64,000 nt of DNA from Candidatus Kapaibacterium sp. (GTDB lineage Bacteria > Bacteroidota > Ignavibacteria > Kapaibacteriales > NICIL-2): positions 744,001 through 808,000 of the forward strand of contig BPHK01000001.1 in the NCBI GenBank assembly GCA_026003495.1, read 5' to 3'. Both the position numbers and the translations under genes were made by a program. Below are positions 17,475-27,105 of this stretch, one piece after another. Under the pieces are notes generated by a model. It was not told where the DNA came from. It was given only the letters and a program-made list of their open reading frames with translations, and ran no database searches. Numbering within the stretch: the first letter of the stretch is position 1; each line of letters opens with the position of its first letter.

Positions 17475-19760
17475 ATGCGTTCGATGAATTCACACCCGGA
17501 GACGACGGGTATCGAGCTGGAAACCGAGATCCCTGGTTCAGAATCGCTGGCACTGGAGCTGGGGCTGACCGCCGAAGAGTATGCCCGAATCCTTGAACTG
17601 CTCGGTCGAGTGCCGACGTACACCGAGCTGGGGATGTTCAGCGTCATGTGGAGCGAGCATTGCTCGTACAAGAACTCATTATTGCTGCTGAAGACACTTC
17701 CCCGCAGTGGCGGACGCTTGCTCGTCGAAGCCGGCAAAGAGAACGCTGGACTTGTTGATCTCGGGGAAGGCTGGGCGGTCGCGTTCAAGATTGAATCGCA
17801 TAATCACCCATCGGCTGTTGAGCCGTACCAGGGTGCAGCAACAGGCGTGGGAGGAATTCTTCGGGATATTTTCACAATGGGTGCCCGGCCGATTGCAGCG
17901 CTCAATTCACTCCGCTTTGGCGATCCGAGCGACCGACGCACACGCTATTTGGTCAACGGTGTCGTCCGGGGGATCGGCGATTACGGCAATTCCTTCGGTG
18001 TGCCGACTGTCGGCGGAGAGGTGTACTTCGATGCGTGTTACAGCGACAATCCGCTCGTCAACGCGATGGCAGTGGGAATTGTTCGAGCCGATCGCGTGGT
18101 GTCAGCGACAGCAGTCGGTGTGGGAAACCCGGTGATGCTCATGGGATCGAGCACCGGGCGCGATGGCATCCACGGTGCGTCGCTTCTTGCCTCACGCCAG
18201 TTCGATGCGTCGAGTGCCGATATGCGTCCGACGGTGCAGGTGGGCGATCCGTTCGCCGAAAAGCTCCTGCTCGAAGCAGCACTCGAACTGATCGAGTCGG
18301 GCTGTGTGGTTGGGATGCAGGATATGGGGGCAGCGGGCATCACCTGTTCGACGAGTGAAATGAGCGCAAAAGGTGGCGTGGGGATGGATATTGACCTCGA
18401 CCGCGTTCCTTTGCGGGAGGAGGATATGAGCGCCTATGAAATTTTGCTCAGCGAGTCGCAGGAGCGTATGCTCGTTGTCATCGAGCGTGGGAAAGAGCAG
18501 CTGGCAGAGCGCATCTGCCAGAAATGGGATGTCCCGATTGTGCAGATTGGTGTCGTCACCAGTGACGGTATGCTCCGCTTCTGGCGCCACGGTCAATGTG
18601 TGGCGTGCGTGCCCGCTGATGCCCTCGTCGTCGGTGGTGGAGCACCCGTCTATGAGCGCCAGTGGAAGGAGGCAACATACCTTGCGTATAAGCGCCAGTT
18701 CGACCAAGCAGCGTTCGAACAGCAGTACGCAGGACGGGCTGCAGCAACACTCCTGCTGGAGCTTTTAGCACGGCCGACGATTGCCAGTAAACGCTGGATC
18801 TACGAGCAGTATGACCGGCACGTCGGCACGAACACCATCGAGCGTTCGTGCGACGCTGCAATCGTTCGGCTCAAAGAAGTGCCTGGGAAAGCGCTTGCAC
18901 TCTCGACCGATTGCAACAGCCGCTACGTCTATCTCGATCCCTTCGTCGGTGCGATGATTGCCGTGGCGGAAGCTGCACGGAACTGCGTGTGTGCAGGTGC
19001 GCAGCCTGTCGCAATTACGAACTGCCTCAACTTCGGCGATCCATACGATCCGGAAGTCTACTGGCAGTTTCGACAAGCAGTGCTCGGTATGGGGCAGATG
19101 TGTCGTCTCCTTGATACACCGGTGACGGGCGGGAACGTCAGCTTCTACAACCAGTCCCAGCGCAACGCAATCTACCCGACACCGACGATCGGCATGCTCG
19201 GCATCATTGAGTCGCTCGAACATATTACCCCTTCGGGATTCGAGCGCAGCGGAGATGTTGTGTACCTGATCGGCTGGCACAGCGATCGTCTCGATGGAAG
19301 CGAGCTGGTTGTCATGCTTGCAGGAGAGCCACTCGGCACTGCGCCGCCCTTCGATGCTGAGCACGAAGTGCAATTGCAGCGTGCTCTTTTGCAGGCAATC
19401 CGCAAGCGGCTGGTTCGCTCTGCACACGATACTGCCGAAGGTGGCCTTGCAGTTGGTCTTGCGGAGGCAGCAATTGTCGGCAGCGTTGGCGCGACGATCG
19501 AGCTGCCATTTCCGGCTACGCTCGGGCATCTTTTCGGCGAAGCGCAGTCGCGGGTTATCGTGACCGTTGCACCGGACGATGCCGAGCAGTTCGAGCGTGA
19601 AATGGCATGCGCCGGCGTGCCATGGCATCGGCTGGGTACGACCGGTGGCGATAGGCTTGCCATCGAACACGTAGGGCATTGGAGCCTTGGCGAACTCCGC
19701 ATGGTCTGGGAAACGGCGCTGCCACGGCTCTTCGATACTGCCAGTGCTGTTCCTCACTAA
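17475..19760 (+). CDS. purL: Phosphoribosylformylglycinamidine synthase subunit PurL
   Basis: This 761-residue protein has the length of the small PurL that works with separate PurS and PurQ subunits. It converts FGAR, glutamine and ATP to FGAM in purine synthesis. Signatures are [11 protein letters not shown] near the N-terminus, [20 protein letters not shown] (catalytic His region), [17 protein letters not shown], and in the second half [17 protein letters not shown] and [16 protein letters not shown]. PurS and PurQ are not in the window. The ATG at 17475 lies 40 bases after a TATTTTTGC box; an alternative ATG lies nine bases on. Confidence 0.95.
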   Translation: MRSMNSHPETTGIELETEIPGSESLALELGLTAEEYARILELLGRVPTYTELGMFSVMWSEHCSYKNSLLLLKTLPRSGGRLLVEAGKENAGLVDLGEGWAVAFKIESHNHPSAVEPYQGAATGVGGILRDIFTMGARPIAALNSLRFGDPSDRRTRYLVNGVVRGIGDYGNSFGVPTVGGEVYFDACYSDNPLVNAMAVGIVRADRVVSATAVGVGNPVMLMGSSTGRDGIHGASLLASRQFDASSADMRPTVQVGDPFAEKLLLEAALELIESGCVVGMQDMGAAGITCSTSEMSAKGGVGMDIDLDRVPLREEDMSAYEILLSESQERMLVVIERGKEQLAERICQKWDVPIVQIGVVTSDGMLRFWRHGQCVACVPADALVVGGGAPVYERQWKEATYLAYKRQFDQAAFEQQYAGRAAATLLLELLARPTIASKRWIYEQYDRHVGTNTIERSCDAAIVRLKEVPGKALALSTDCNSRYVYLDPFVGAMIAVAEAARNCVCAGAQPVAITNCLNFGDPYDPEVYWQFRQAVLGMGQMCRLLDTPVTGGNVSFYNQSQRNAIYPTPTIGMLGIIESLEHITPSGFERSGDVVYLIGWHSDRLDGSELVVMLAGEPLGTAPPFDAEHEVQLQRALLQAIRKRLVRSAHDTAEGGLAVGLAEAAIVGSVGATIELPFPATLGHLFGEAQSRVIVTVAPDDAEQFEREMACAGVPWHRLGTTGGDRLAIEHVGHWSLGELRMVWETALPRLFDTASAVPH

Positions 19761-19776
19761 CGCAGATGCTCTGAGC

Positions 19777-22335
19777 ATGCGCGCTGATGATGTTCGATCT
19801 TCCTTCCTCGAGTTCTTTGCTGCACGCGGCCATCGAGTTGTGCCGAGCAGTCCGGTGATTCCGCATGGCGATCCGACGCTGCTATTTACCAATGCCGGGA
19901 TGAACCAATTCAAAGACGTCTTCCTCGGCACTGGGACGCGCGACTACACCCGTGCGGTCAACACGCAGAAGTGCATTCGCGTCAGCGGGAAACACAATGA
20001 CCTCGAAGAAGTCGGCTACGATACGTACCACCACACCTTCTTCGAGATGCTGGGGAATTGGTCGTTCGGGGACTACTACAAGGCAGAAGCCATTGCCTGG
20101 GCGTGGGAATTACTCACATGCGTCTGGCAGTTGCCGCCGGAGCGACTCTTCGCAACGGTCCACCATACCGACGATGAATCGTTCGAGCTGTGGCGCCGTC
20201 ATCTGCCGGACGATCGCATCCTCCGTTTCGGCGATAGAGACAACTTCTGGGAAATGGGGGAGACCGGGCCGTGCGGGCCGTGCACAGAGATTCACTACGA
20301 CCGCACCCCTGATTGCAGTGGACGCTTGCTCGTCAATGCAGGGACGCAGCAGGTCATTGAGATTTGGAACAATGTTTTCATCCAATACAACCGCACTGCG
20401 GATGGAGCACTCCACGAGCTACCGCGTAAGCACGTCGATACTGGCATGGGGCTAGAGCGCATCACTGCAGTGCTCCAGGGTAAGCAGTCCAATTACGACA
20501 CTGATCTCTTCACTCCGCTCATTGCACGATTAGAGGAGCTTTCCGGCAAACGCTACGAGCAGGAACTTCGGTCACCAATCGGCGTAGCGATGCGGGTGAT
20601 GGCAGACCATGTCCGTGCACTTTCCTTTGCAATTGCTGATGGAGCTTTACCGGGTAACGAAGGTCGTGGGTACGTCCTGCGCCGCATTCTCCGGCGCGCT
20701 GTGCGCTACGGGCGCAACCTTGGGTTCGAGCAGCCTGCGCTCTACCGCTTGGTGGAAGTGCTGGCAGAGATTATGGGCAGTGCGTTCCCTGAGGTGCGCG
20801 AGCATCGCCAGACGATCGAACGCGTTATCCGTGCAGAAGAGGAGATGTTCCTTGCCACCCTCGATCGAGGATTAGAGCGCTTTGCGACGATCGCTGCACG
20901 GGCGAAAGCGCGCGGTGAGCGTGTTCTCAGTGGCGAGGATGCATTCCTGCTCTACGATTCCTTCGGCTTTCCGCTCGACTTGACAGAGTTGATGGCACGC
21001 GAGGAAGGGCTCGCTGTTGATCACGCCGGCTTCGAGCGGCTTATGGCAGAGCAACGCGAGCGGTCACGCCAAGCACAGAAGCGCTACCACGCAGAGGTCG
21101 TCGTGCCTGCGCTCGAGGCAGAGAGCGAGTTCGTCGGCTACGATACTCTCGAGTGTGAAAGTCGCATCGTTGCAGTTGAGGGGAATGCGATAGCGCTCGC
21201 TGCGACGCCGTTCTACGTCGAGTCTGGCGGGCAGGTCAGCGATACAGGTACGATTGAGGTCGAGGGTGAAACGTTCATCGTTGGCGATGTGCAGCGCGTT
21301 GGGAATGCGATAGTACACATCTGCGACCGTCCTGTGCCGCTATCCCTGCGGGGCAGCAGTGCACGTGCACGTGTAGATGCAGAGCGCCGCTGGAACATCC
21401 AGCGCAACCATACGGCAACGCACTTGGTCCACGAAGCGCTGCGTCGTGTCTTGGGCGATCACGTCAAACAGAGTGGATCACTGGTTGCTCCAGATCGTTT
21501 GCGGTTCGACTTTTCCCATTTTGGGAAAGTCACCCCAGACCAGATGCGGCAGATCGAGCAGATTGTCAACGAGAAAATCCTCGAGCGAGTACCCGTCGAA
21601 ACGCGGATTCTCCCAATTGATCAGGCACGGCAGATTCCAGGCGTGAAGATGTTCTTCGGTGATAAGTACGGGGACATCGTCCGCGTGGTCGTCGTGGATG
21701 AGAAGTTTTCCGTTGAGTTCTGCGGCGGTACGCATGTGCACAATACGAGTGAGATCGGCCTGTTTGCACTGACTGATGAATCCGCCATTGCTGCAGGGGT
21801 GCGCCGCATCGAGGCAGTGACCGGTTGGGGTCTTGCAGGGTACATCGAGCGCCTGCGCGGAGCTTACCAGGAGAAAGCGGCAGAACATGCGCAGCTTACC
21901 GAACGCATGCACAGCCTCGAGCGCCAGCTCGATAAGCTCCGCTTCGAACAAATGGTTGCAGAGCTTCTGCCCAAGCTTTTGAGTTCTGCGCGGAGCGTTG
22001 GTGGCGTGCGAGTAGTGACGGGGACCGTCCCGGTCCAGTCAGCAGAGCACCTTCGACTGGTTGCCGAGGCACTGCGGCAGCGACTGGCGCATGGTGGCAT
22101 TGGATTGCTTGCGGCTCAGCTCGATGGGAAGCTTCAGCTTGTCTGCGCAGTGACCGATGATTTAGCCGCACACTACCATGCGGGCAAACTTGTTAGCACC
22201 ATTGCAGCTCGTCTTGGTGGCAAAGGTGGCGGCCGCCCGACGCTTGCAACAGCTGGTGCGCGGGATGTTGAGCAACTCGATGCGGTGCTGAGCGAGTTCC
22301 CACACCTCGTCGAACAATGGAGTACCCACGATTAA
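19777..22335 (+). CDS. alaS: Alanine--tRNA ligase
   Basis: This 852-residue protein is full length. The class II catalytic core begins RSSFLEFFAARGHRVVPSS and includes TNAGMNQFKDVFLG and the ETGPCGPCTEIHYD loop. The editing domain carries HTATH (near 544) and CGGTH (near 648), the zinc/editing residues. A C-terminal coiled and DHHA1-like domain ends GKGGGRPTLATAGA. It charges tRNA-Ala and clears Ser/Gly mischarging. ATG 19777 is chosen because the conserved N-terminus starts there; it lies 16 bases after purL. Confidence 0.97.
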   Translation: MRADDVRSSFLEFFAARGHRVVPSSPVIPHGDPTLLFTNAGMNQFKDVFLGTGTRDYTRAVNTQKCIRVSGKHNDLEEVGYDTYHHTFFEMLGNWSFGDYYKAEAIAWAWELLTCVWQLPPERLFATVHHTDDESFELWRRHLPDDRILRFGDRDNFWEMGETGPCGPCTEIHYDRTPDCSGRLLVNAGTQQVIEIWNNVFIQYNRTADGALHELPRKHVDTGMGLERITAVLQGKQSNYDTDLFTPLIARLEELSGKRYEQELRSPIGVAMRVMADHVRALSFAIADGALPGNEGRGYVLRRILRRAVRYGRNLGFEQPALYRLVEVLAEIMGSAFPEVREHRQTIERVIRAEEEMFLATLDRGLERFATIAARAKARGERVLSGEDAFLLYDSFGFPLDLTELMAREEGLAVDHAGFERLMAEQRERSRQAQKRYHAEVVVPALEAESEFVGYDTLECESRIVAVEGNAIALAATPFYVESGGQVSDTGTIEVEGETFIVGDVQRVGNAIVHICDRPVPLSLRGSSARARVDAERRWNIQRNHTATHLVHEALRRVLGDHVKQSGSLVAPDRLRFDFSHFGKVTPDQMRQIEQIVNEKILERVPVETRILPIDQARQIPGVKMFFGDKYGDIVRVVVVDEKFSVEFCGGTHVHNTSEIGLFALTDESAIAAGVRRIEAVTGWGLAGYIERLRGAYQEKAAEHAQLTERMHSLERQLDKLRFEQMVAELLPKLLSSARSVGGVRVVTGTVPVQSAEHLRLVAEALRQRLAHGGIGLLAAQLDGKLQLVCAVTDDLAAHYHAGKLVSTIAARLGGKGGGRPTLATAGARDVEQLDAVLSEFPHLVEQWSTHD

Positions 22336-22350
22336 TCGGACGGTGAGACG

Positions 22351-22695
22351 ATGCCCTACGAAGCAGTTGGTACGCTCTACAAAGTTTTCCCTGAGCAACA
22401 GATAACCGAGCGCTTTCGCAAACGCGAGTTCATCTTGAGCGTTCAGGACGGGATGTACGTCCAGCTGGTCAAATTCACGCTCAAGCAAGATCGCTGCAAC
22501 CTCATCGAAGGCTACAAGCCCGGCGCGGAGCTGAAGGTGACATTTTCGATTTCCGGACGTGAAGTCCAAGGAAAGGATGGCGAACCGCTCTACTTTACCA
22601 GCCTCGATGCATGGAAGATCGAGCCGCTCAAAGATGCACCGATGGGGCAAGACCTTTCGAGCCCCTTTGACACTAGCGACGATGTCCCATTTTAG
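22351..22695 (+). CDS. DUF3127 domain protein
   Basis: This small soluble protein of 114 residues starts MPYEAVGTLYKVFPEQQ and continues FRKREFILSV, then LVKFTLKQDRCNLI, the conserved blocks of DUF3127, a short family best known from Bacteroidota and relatives and thought to have an OB-like fold related to single-strand DNA-binding proteins. The function is not established. The C-terminus (SSPFDTSDDVPF) is an acidic aromatic tail that resembles the SSB tail ending DDDIPF, which in SSB recruits partner proteins. It lies 15 bases after alaS and 11 before purD. Confidence 0.88.
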   Translation: MPYEAVGTLYKVFPEQQITERFRKREFILSVQDGMYVQLVKFTLKQDRCNLIEGYKPGAELKVTFSISGREVQGKDGEPLYFTSLDAWKIEPLKDAPMGQDLSSPFDTSDDVPF

Positions 22696-22706
22696 GTTGC
22701 TCCGCG

Positions 22707-24008
22707 ATGCGTACGCTTGTCATTGGCTCTGGTGGGAGAGAACATGCTATTGTTCGTGCTCTTGTGATGTCGGATTCACGCCCCGACGTATGGGCGTTTC
22801 CAGGTAATCCCGGCATGTTCGAGTACGCGCAGAAGGCACCGCTGAGCGGTTCCCTCGATGGGAGTGCAGTTGCAGACTTTTGCCATGAATATAGCATTGA
22901 CCTCGTTGTGATCGGCCCCGAAGCACCGCTTGCTGCAGGAATTGCCGACGTGCTTCGGCTCAAGGAAATTCCCGTCTTCGGTCCGTCCCAAGCTGCTGCA
23001 CGGCTGGAATCATCCAAGTGGTACGCCAAACGTTTCATGCAGCGCTATGGTATCCCGACGGCGCAGTGGGCAAGCTTCAGCGCAGACGACGCCGACCAAG
23101 CGCGTGAGTATATCGAGCAGCATCCACTGCCGATTGTCCTCAAAGTAGATGGATTGGCAGCAGGGAAAGGTGTTGTCGTTGCAACAAGTCATCAAGAAGC
23201 GCTCGGTGCGCTCGAGCGGATGTTTGGCGGAACATACGGCCAGGCAGGCAGCCGCGTTGTGATCGAAGAATTTCTCCAGGGCGAAGAAGCATCGGTCTTT
23301 GCAATCTGCGATGGCAACGACTACGTGCTTCTTGCACCAGCGCAAGATCACAAGCGGCTCTACGATGGCGATCGCGGTCCGAACACCGGCGGGATGGGAG
23401 CGTACGCACCAGCGCCACTTCTGCGTCCGGAACTACTCCGGACAATTGAGGAGCGTATTGTTGTGCCGACGCTGCAAGGGATGATCTCCGAGAATGCACC
23501 GTTCGTCGGGTGCCTCTACGTTGGCTTGATGATTGCCGATGGGAAACCATATGTGGTCGAGTACAACGTTCGCTTCGGCGATCCTGAGACGCAATCGGTG
23601 CTGGAGGTTTTCCGCGGTGACTTCGCACGGCTACTCTATAGCGCAGCCCGCGGACGGCTGGAACGCAATGCTATCCAGACCGTTGCAGAAGGGTATAGCT
23701 GCACAGTTGTCCTTGCCAGCAAGGGATACCCTGGTGCGATCGAGACAGGCTTTCCGATCACAGGGATTGAACAGGCGCAGCAATACGCACGCATCTACCA
23801 TGCCGGCACCGCGCTCGATGAGTACGGCAGACTCATCACCGCTGGCGGCCGTGTGCTGAATGTAACTTCTCATGCTGCGACACTCGCTGCGGCCATCGAA
23901 CAGTGCTACCGCGCAGTTGCAGCGATTCGGTTCGAAGGGATGTACTACCGCAGCGATATTGGTGCACGTGCACTGCGGCGATTGCAGTTGCTGGAGGACG
24001 GCCCGTGA
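22707..24008 (+). CDS. purD: Phosphoribosylamine--glycine ligase
   Basis: This 433-residue ATP-grasp enzyme joins phosphoribosylamine and glycine with ATP in the second step of purine synthesis. The N-terminal GSGGREHAI nucleotide loop, VLKVDGLAAGKGVVVA (ATP-grasp lid), TGGMGAYAPAP and VEYNVRFGDPETQ (metal/ATP site) are all present. It belongs to the same pathway as purL about 3 kb upstream. Its stop overlaps the GTG start of the epimerase gene (GTGA). Confidence 0.96.
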   Translation: MRTLVIGSGGREHAIVRALVMSDSRPDVWAFPGNPGMFEYAQKAPLSGSLDGSAVADFCHEYSIDLVVIGPEAPLAAGIADVLRLKEIPVFGPSQAAARLESSKWYAKRFMQRYGIPTAQWASFSADDADQAREYIEQHPLPIVLKVDGLAAGKGVVVATSHQEALGALERMFGGTYGQAGSRVVIEEFLQGEEASVFAICDGNDYVLLAPAQDHKRLYDGDRGPNTGGMGAYAPAPLLRPELLRTIEERIVVPTLQGMISENAPFVGCLYVGLMIADGKPYVVEYNVRFGDPETQSVLEVFRGDFARLLYSAARGRLERNAIQTVAEGYSCTVVLASKGYPGAIETGFPITGIEQAQQYARIYHAGTALDEYGRLITAGGRVLNVTSHAATLAAAIEQCYRAVAAIRFEGMYYRSDIGARALRRLQLLEDGP

Positions 24009-25009
24009 AAGTGCTCGTTACCGGTGGTGCTGGATTCATTGGCTCGCACGTTGCGGAAGCCTACTGCGCGCGCGGACACGAGGTCATTGTGCTCGATTCC
24101 TTCGTGACAGGACGGCGTGAAAACGTTCCCCGCGGCATTCGCGTGGTGGAAATGGATGTTCGCTCTCCTAGTGTGAGGGAGTTCCTGGCTTCGGAACGTT
24201 TCGATGCGATCAACCATCACGCTGCACTCATCAATGTGCCAGACTCGTTTCGCCGGCCAGTCGAGTATGCCGATGTCAACGTGGTTGGAACCGTCAACCT
24301 TCTGCAAGCTGCGGTCGAAAGTCACGTGCAGACGTTCATCTTTATCTCCACGTGCGCAGTCTATGCCGAAAGCAGGCACTTACCGTACGAAGAAACCCAT
24401 CCAGTCGGGCCGGGCGATCCGTACGGCACCTCCAAACTTGCTGCGGAATTGTATGTCCAGATGTATGCCAAACAGTACTCCTCGTTGCGGAGCGTCATTC
24501 TGCGGTATGGGAACGTCTATGGTCCGCGCCAGCAAGTCTATGGTGAAGGCAACTTGATTGCTGTCTGCATCGAGCGGTTAAACCGAGGGCAGCAGCCGGT
24601 GATTTTCGGCGATGGCATGCATACGCGCGATTACGTCTATGTCGGCGACGTTGCCGAGCTCAACTGCCGTGTACTCGAGCAGCCAATCAGTGGTGTATTC
24701 AACGTTGGGACAGGGCAGCAGCGGAGTGTCCTCGATGTCTACGCAACAGTTGCACGCACACTTGATGCTCCCTATGCGCCGGTCTTTGGGCCACCGCGAC
24801 GTGAGCCGGCGCACGTGGCGCTTTCATCACAACGTCTCCAGCAAGCGACGGGCTGGATGCCGAAGACGGCATTCGATGATGGCATCCAGCATACAGTAGC
24901 ATGGTACCGCACACAACTGCAGAAATGGGATGCGACACTTGCCGAACGTTCTCTCGATCCTGCGACTGGCGCTGACGATTCCGCTCGTGTTGGCAATCGC
25001 CCACGATGA
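24005..25009 (+). CDS. NAD-dependent sugar-nucleotide epimerase/dehydratase (extended SDR)
   Basis: This 334-residue protein starts with GTG in a GTGA overlap with purD and opens VKVLVTGGAGFIGSHVAE, the Rossmann NAD motif. The catalytic YGTSK (Tyr-x3-Lys) and the upstream FISTCAVYAES (Ser/Thr position) identify an extended SDR of the UDP-glucose 4-epimerase type, as do RYGNVYGPRQ and the late TRDYVYVGDVAEL. It probably makes a nucleotide sugar for envelope glycans; the exact substrate is not readable. Its last 80 bases overlap the next gene in another frame, unusually long for this compact region. Confidence 0.9.
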   Translation: MKVLVTGGAGFIGSHVAEAYCARGHEVIVLDSFVTGRRENVPRGIRVVEMDVRSPSVREFLASERFDAINHHAALINVPDSFRRPVEYADVNVVGTVNLLQAAVESHVQTFIFISTCAVYAESRHLPYEETHPVGPGDPYGTSKLAAELYVQMYAKQYSSLRSVILRYGNVYGPRQQVYGEGNLIAVCIERLNRGQQPVIFGDGMHTRDYVYVGDVAELNCRVLEQPISGVFNVGTGQQRSVLDVYATVARTLDAPYAPVFGPPRREPAHVALSSQRLQQATGWMPKTAFDDGIQHTVAWYRTQLQKWDATLAERSLDPATGADDSARVGNRPR

Positions 25010-25445
25010 GCGTGCAGTCGCACTTGCGATTGGCATTGCAGCATTAGCCAGCGATGCGCTCGATGGCATGATCGCCCGCCGGTATAGCGTCGAATCGGAG
25101 CTTGGCCGTTTGCTCGATCCGCTGGCCGACAAGGTGCTGGCAGCGTCAATGGCGCTGGCGTTGCTTGTGCGGCAGATGATTCCGTTGTGGTACGTTGCAG
25201 CAGTCATCGGACGGGATCTGCTCATCGTTGCTGGCGGTTTTGTGCTCCGGCGGCGAATCGGTGTCATTGCGCCATCACTGCCGATCGGCAAAGCGGCAGC
25301 AACCAGTATCGGTGTCGTGTTGCTTGCGGCGATCGCTGGTGTGTCAGGCGCTGTGATCACTGGACTTGCTTTGGCAAGCAGTGTACTGCTGTTATGGTCG
25401 CTCGTTGTGTATGCTGCACGTCTTCGACGTGCTCTTCGTCCTTGA
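24930..25445 (+). CDS. CDP-alcohol phosphatidyltransferase (PgsA-like)
   Basis: This 171-residue, strongly hydrophobic protein has about four or five membrane helices. It carries the CDP-alcohol phosphotransferase motif D-x2-D-G-x2-A-R-x8-G-x3-D-x3-D, seen as SDALDGMIARR followed by GRLLDPLADK. The N-terminus HLPNVLSILRLALTIPLVL matches the start of phosphatidylglycerophosphate synthases. It probably makes PGP or a related phospholipid from CDP-diacylglycerol. The ATG sits 80 bases inside the epimerase gene. Confidence 0.85.
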   Translation: MRHLPNVLSILRLALTIPLVLAIAHDERAVALAIGIAALASDALDGMIARRYSVESELGRLLDPLADKVLAASMALALLVRQMIPLWYVAAVIGRDLLIVAGGFVLRRRIGVIAPSLPIGKAAATSIGVVLLAAIAGVSGAVITGLALASSVLLLWSLVVYAARLRRALRP

Positions 25446-25484
25446 ACGCATCAGGTTGAATCACCGAGACTGAAAATCGCGCCA

Positions 25485-26489
25485 ATGGGATTCTTCGATA
25501 GCCTCAAAGCAAAAGTTCAAGCTGTAGCGCAGAAAGTTGGTGATACGCTCTCGTTCGATCGCCTCAAAGAAGGACTTGCCAAAACGCGGTCGGCAGTCTT
25601 TGGGCGGCTGGCTTCGCTCGTCCGGGGGCGCACGCTCGATGATGCGCTCCTTGCCGAGCTGGAAGAGGCGTTACTCCTAGCCGATGTCGGTGTGCGAACA
25701 ACCGACCGCATTCTGGAAGGGCTGCGCCAACGCTGGCGCCGAAGCAATACCGATGACCCCGATGCAGTGCTCGATGCAATCAAAGCAGAAATTGCCGAGC
25801 GACTGCTCGCTGTCGGTGAACGCTCATCGCAGAAGGGAGAGCTTCCCAAGCCGTACGTCGTGATGATTGTCGGCGTCAATGGGGTAGGGAAAACAACGAC
25901 TGTCGGCAAGCTTGCCTATAACTTCCAGCGCGAAGGCAAACGTGTCATCATCGGAGCAGCGGATACTTTTCGAGCCGCAGCCAATGAGCAATTAGCAACG
26001 TGGGCAGCGCGTGCGGGTGTCGAAATTGTGCAGCAGCAACGCGGCGCTGATCCGGCAGCTGTCGCCTACGATACGCTCAACGCAGCAATTGCCCGCGGGA
26101 TGGATGTCTGCTTGATTGATACTGCAGGTCGGCTCCATACTAAAGGTGGCCTGATGCAGGAGCTGGAGAAGATCTCGCGCGTCCTCAAAAAACTTGTTCC
26201 GGATGCACCCCACGACGTCTGGCTCGTCCTCGATGCAACAACGGGGCAGAACGCCATCGTGCAGGCGCGGGAGTTCGCCAAAGTTGCGCCGCTGTCGGGA
26301 TTGATTGTCACCAAGCTTGATGGAACTGCTAAGGGAGGCGTTGTACTCGCAATTGCAGAAGAGTTTCAACTGCCGGTCCGCTACATCGGCGTGGGCGAGC
26401 GCATTGACGATTTGCACCCATTCGACGCGATCGCATTCGTCGAGGCTCTCTTTGCCGAACAGCCATCGGTACCACAATCTGTCGAGTAA
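25485..26489 (+). CDS. ftsY: Signal recognition particle receptor FtsY
   Basis: This 334-residue SRP-family GTPase has an N-terminal helical domain (about 1-100) and an NG domain. The Walker A segment GVNGVGKTTT is near residue 129; DTFRAAANEQL, DTAGRLHTK, TKLDGTAKGG and GVGERIDDLHPF follow in the standard order. It docks ribosome-SRP complexes at the inner membrane for co-translational insertion. The long acidic A domain of E. coli FtsY is absent, as in many phyla. Confidence 0.96.
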   Translation: MGFFDSLKAKVQAVAQKVGDTLSFDRLKEGLAKTRSAVFGRLASLVRGRTLDDALLAELEEALLLADVGVRTTDRILEGLRQRWRRSNTDDPDAVLDAIKAEIAERLLAVGERSSQKGELPKPYVVMIVGVNGVGKTTTVGKLAYNFQREGKRVIIGAADTFRAAANEQLATWAARAGVEIVQQQRGADPAAVAYDTLNAAIARGMDVCLIDTAGRLHTKGGLMQELEKISRVLKKLVPDAPHDVWLVLDATTGQNAIVQAREFAKVAPLSGLIVTKLDGTAKGGVVLAIAEEFQLPVRYIGVGERIDDLHPFDAIAFVEALFAEQPSVPQSVE

Positions 26490-26494
26490 GACCG

Positions 26495-27103
26495 GTGCGC
26501 TGGTGGGGAGTAGGCAGAGGGTACTTTCGAAATGTCGTCGCGATTGTGCTTTTTGTGGTGCTTGCTGGAACATTCATTGCGTTGCTATGGCTCCGCGACG
26601 TCCTCCGACCGTTGATGTTTGCCTCCGAGAAGCGGCGTCTTCCGCTTCAAGAGCGAGTGTTCCGTCACGATAGGATCAATCCAGCGCACCTTACCATTGG
26701 CGACGTGGTGGTGTTTGCTGCAATCTGTGATAGCTGTCTGAGTGTACTGCACTCTGCACCTACACTCCGCGATACAACGTGTGAGCGTGTGGAAGTGCTG
26801 CGTCGTCGCGTAGAGCAACGTCTTGCAACTGAGCTGAACCGCTACGGCTGGAGCGCCGAGCGCTTTTGGTTTTATCGCGACATCGCACTTACGCTCACTC
26901 GTGACAGTATCCCAGCGACGCTACTCTGGATAGCTCGCTGCTTGCAGCCACACGCCGAGCGCAGGAGCAACGCTGTGCTCGACAGCGCTCTCTACCAGGC
27001 AGCCGAGGTGATGCTGCGCGGGCGGATCTGGTGGCTCCAGCTTGGCTTTGCACAGCCACAGCCACCGAGGAGCGATACTGCCCTTCCCATGGAAGGAGGC
27101 TGA
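26495..27103 (+). CDS. Unknown single-pass membrane protein
   Basis: I do not recognise this 202-residue protein. It has one transmembrane helix near residues 12-33 (VVAIVLFVVLAGTFIALLWL), then a soluble part with two Cys (AAICDSCLSVL) and several aromatic-rich helices. The start is GTG at 26495, five bases after ftsY, and the stop is two bases before the TonB-receptor-like gene, so it appears to be in an operon with them. The basic N-terminus suggests the C-terminal part lies outside the cytoplasm. Confidence 0.6.
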   Translation: MRWWGVGRGYFRNVVAIVLFVVLAGTFIALLWLRDVLRPLMFASEKRRLPLQERVFRHDRINPAHLTIGDVVVFAAICDSCLSVLHSAPTLRDTTCERVEVLRRRVEQRLATELNRYGWSAERFWFYRDIALTLTRDSIPATLLWIARCLQPHAERRSNAVLDSALYQAAEVMLRGRIWWLQLGFAQPQPPRSDTALPMEGG

Positions 27104-27105
27104 GG

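Noticed and set aside
18765-19931. A long minus-strand open frame antisense to purL and alaS, and similar ones at 3536-4369 and 52778-54001
   Set aside because: They mirror conserved plus-strand genes, have no recognisable domains and are typical shadow frames of moderately GC-rich coding DNA.
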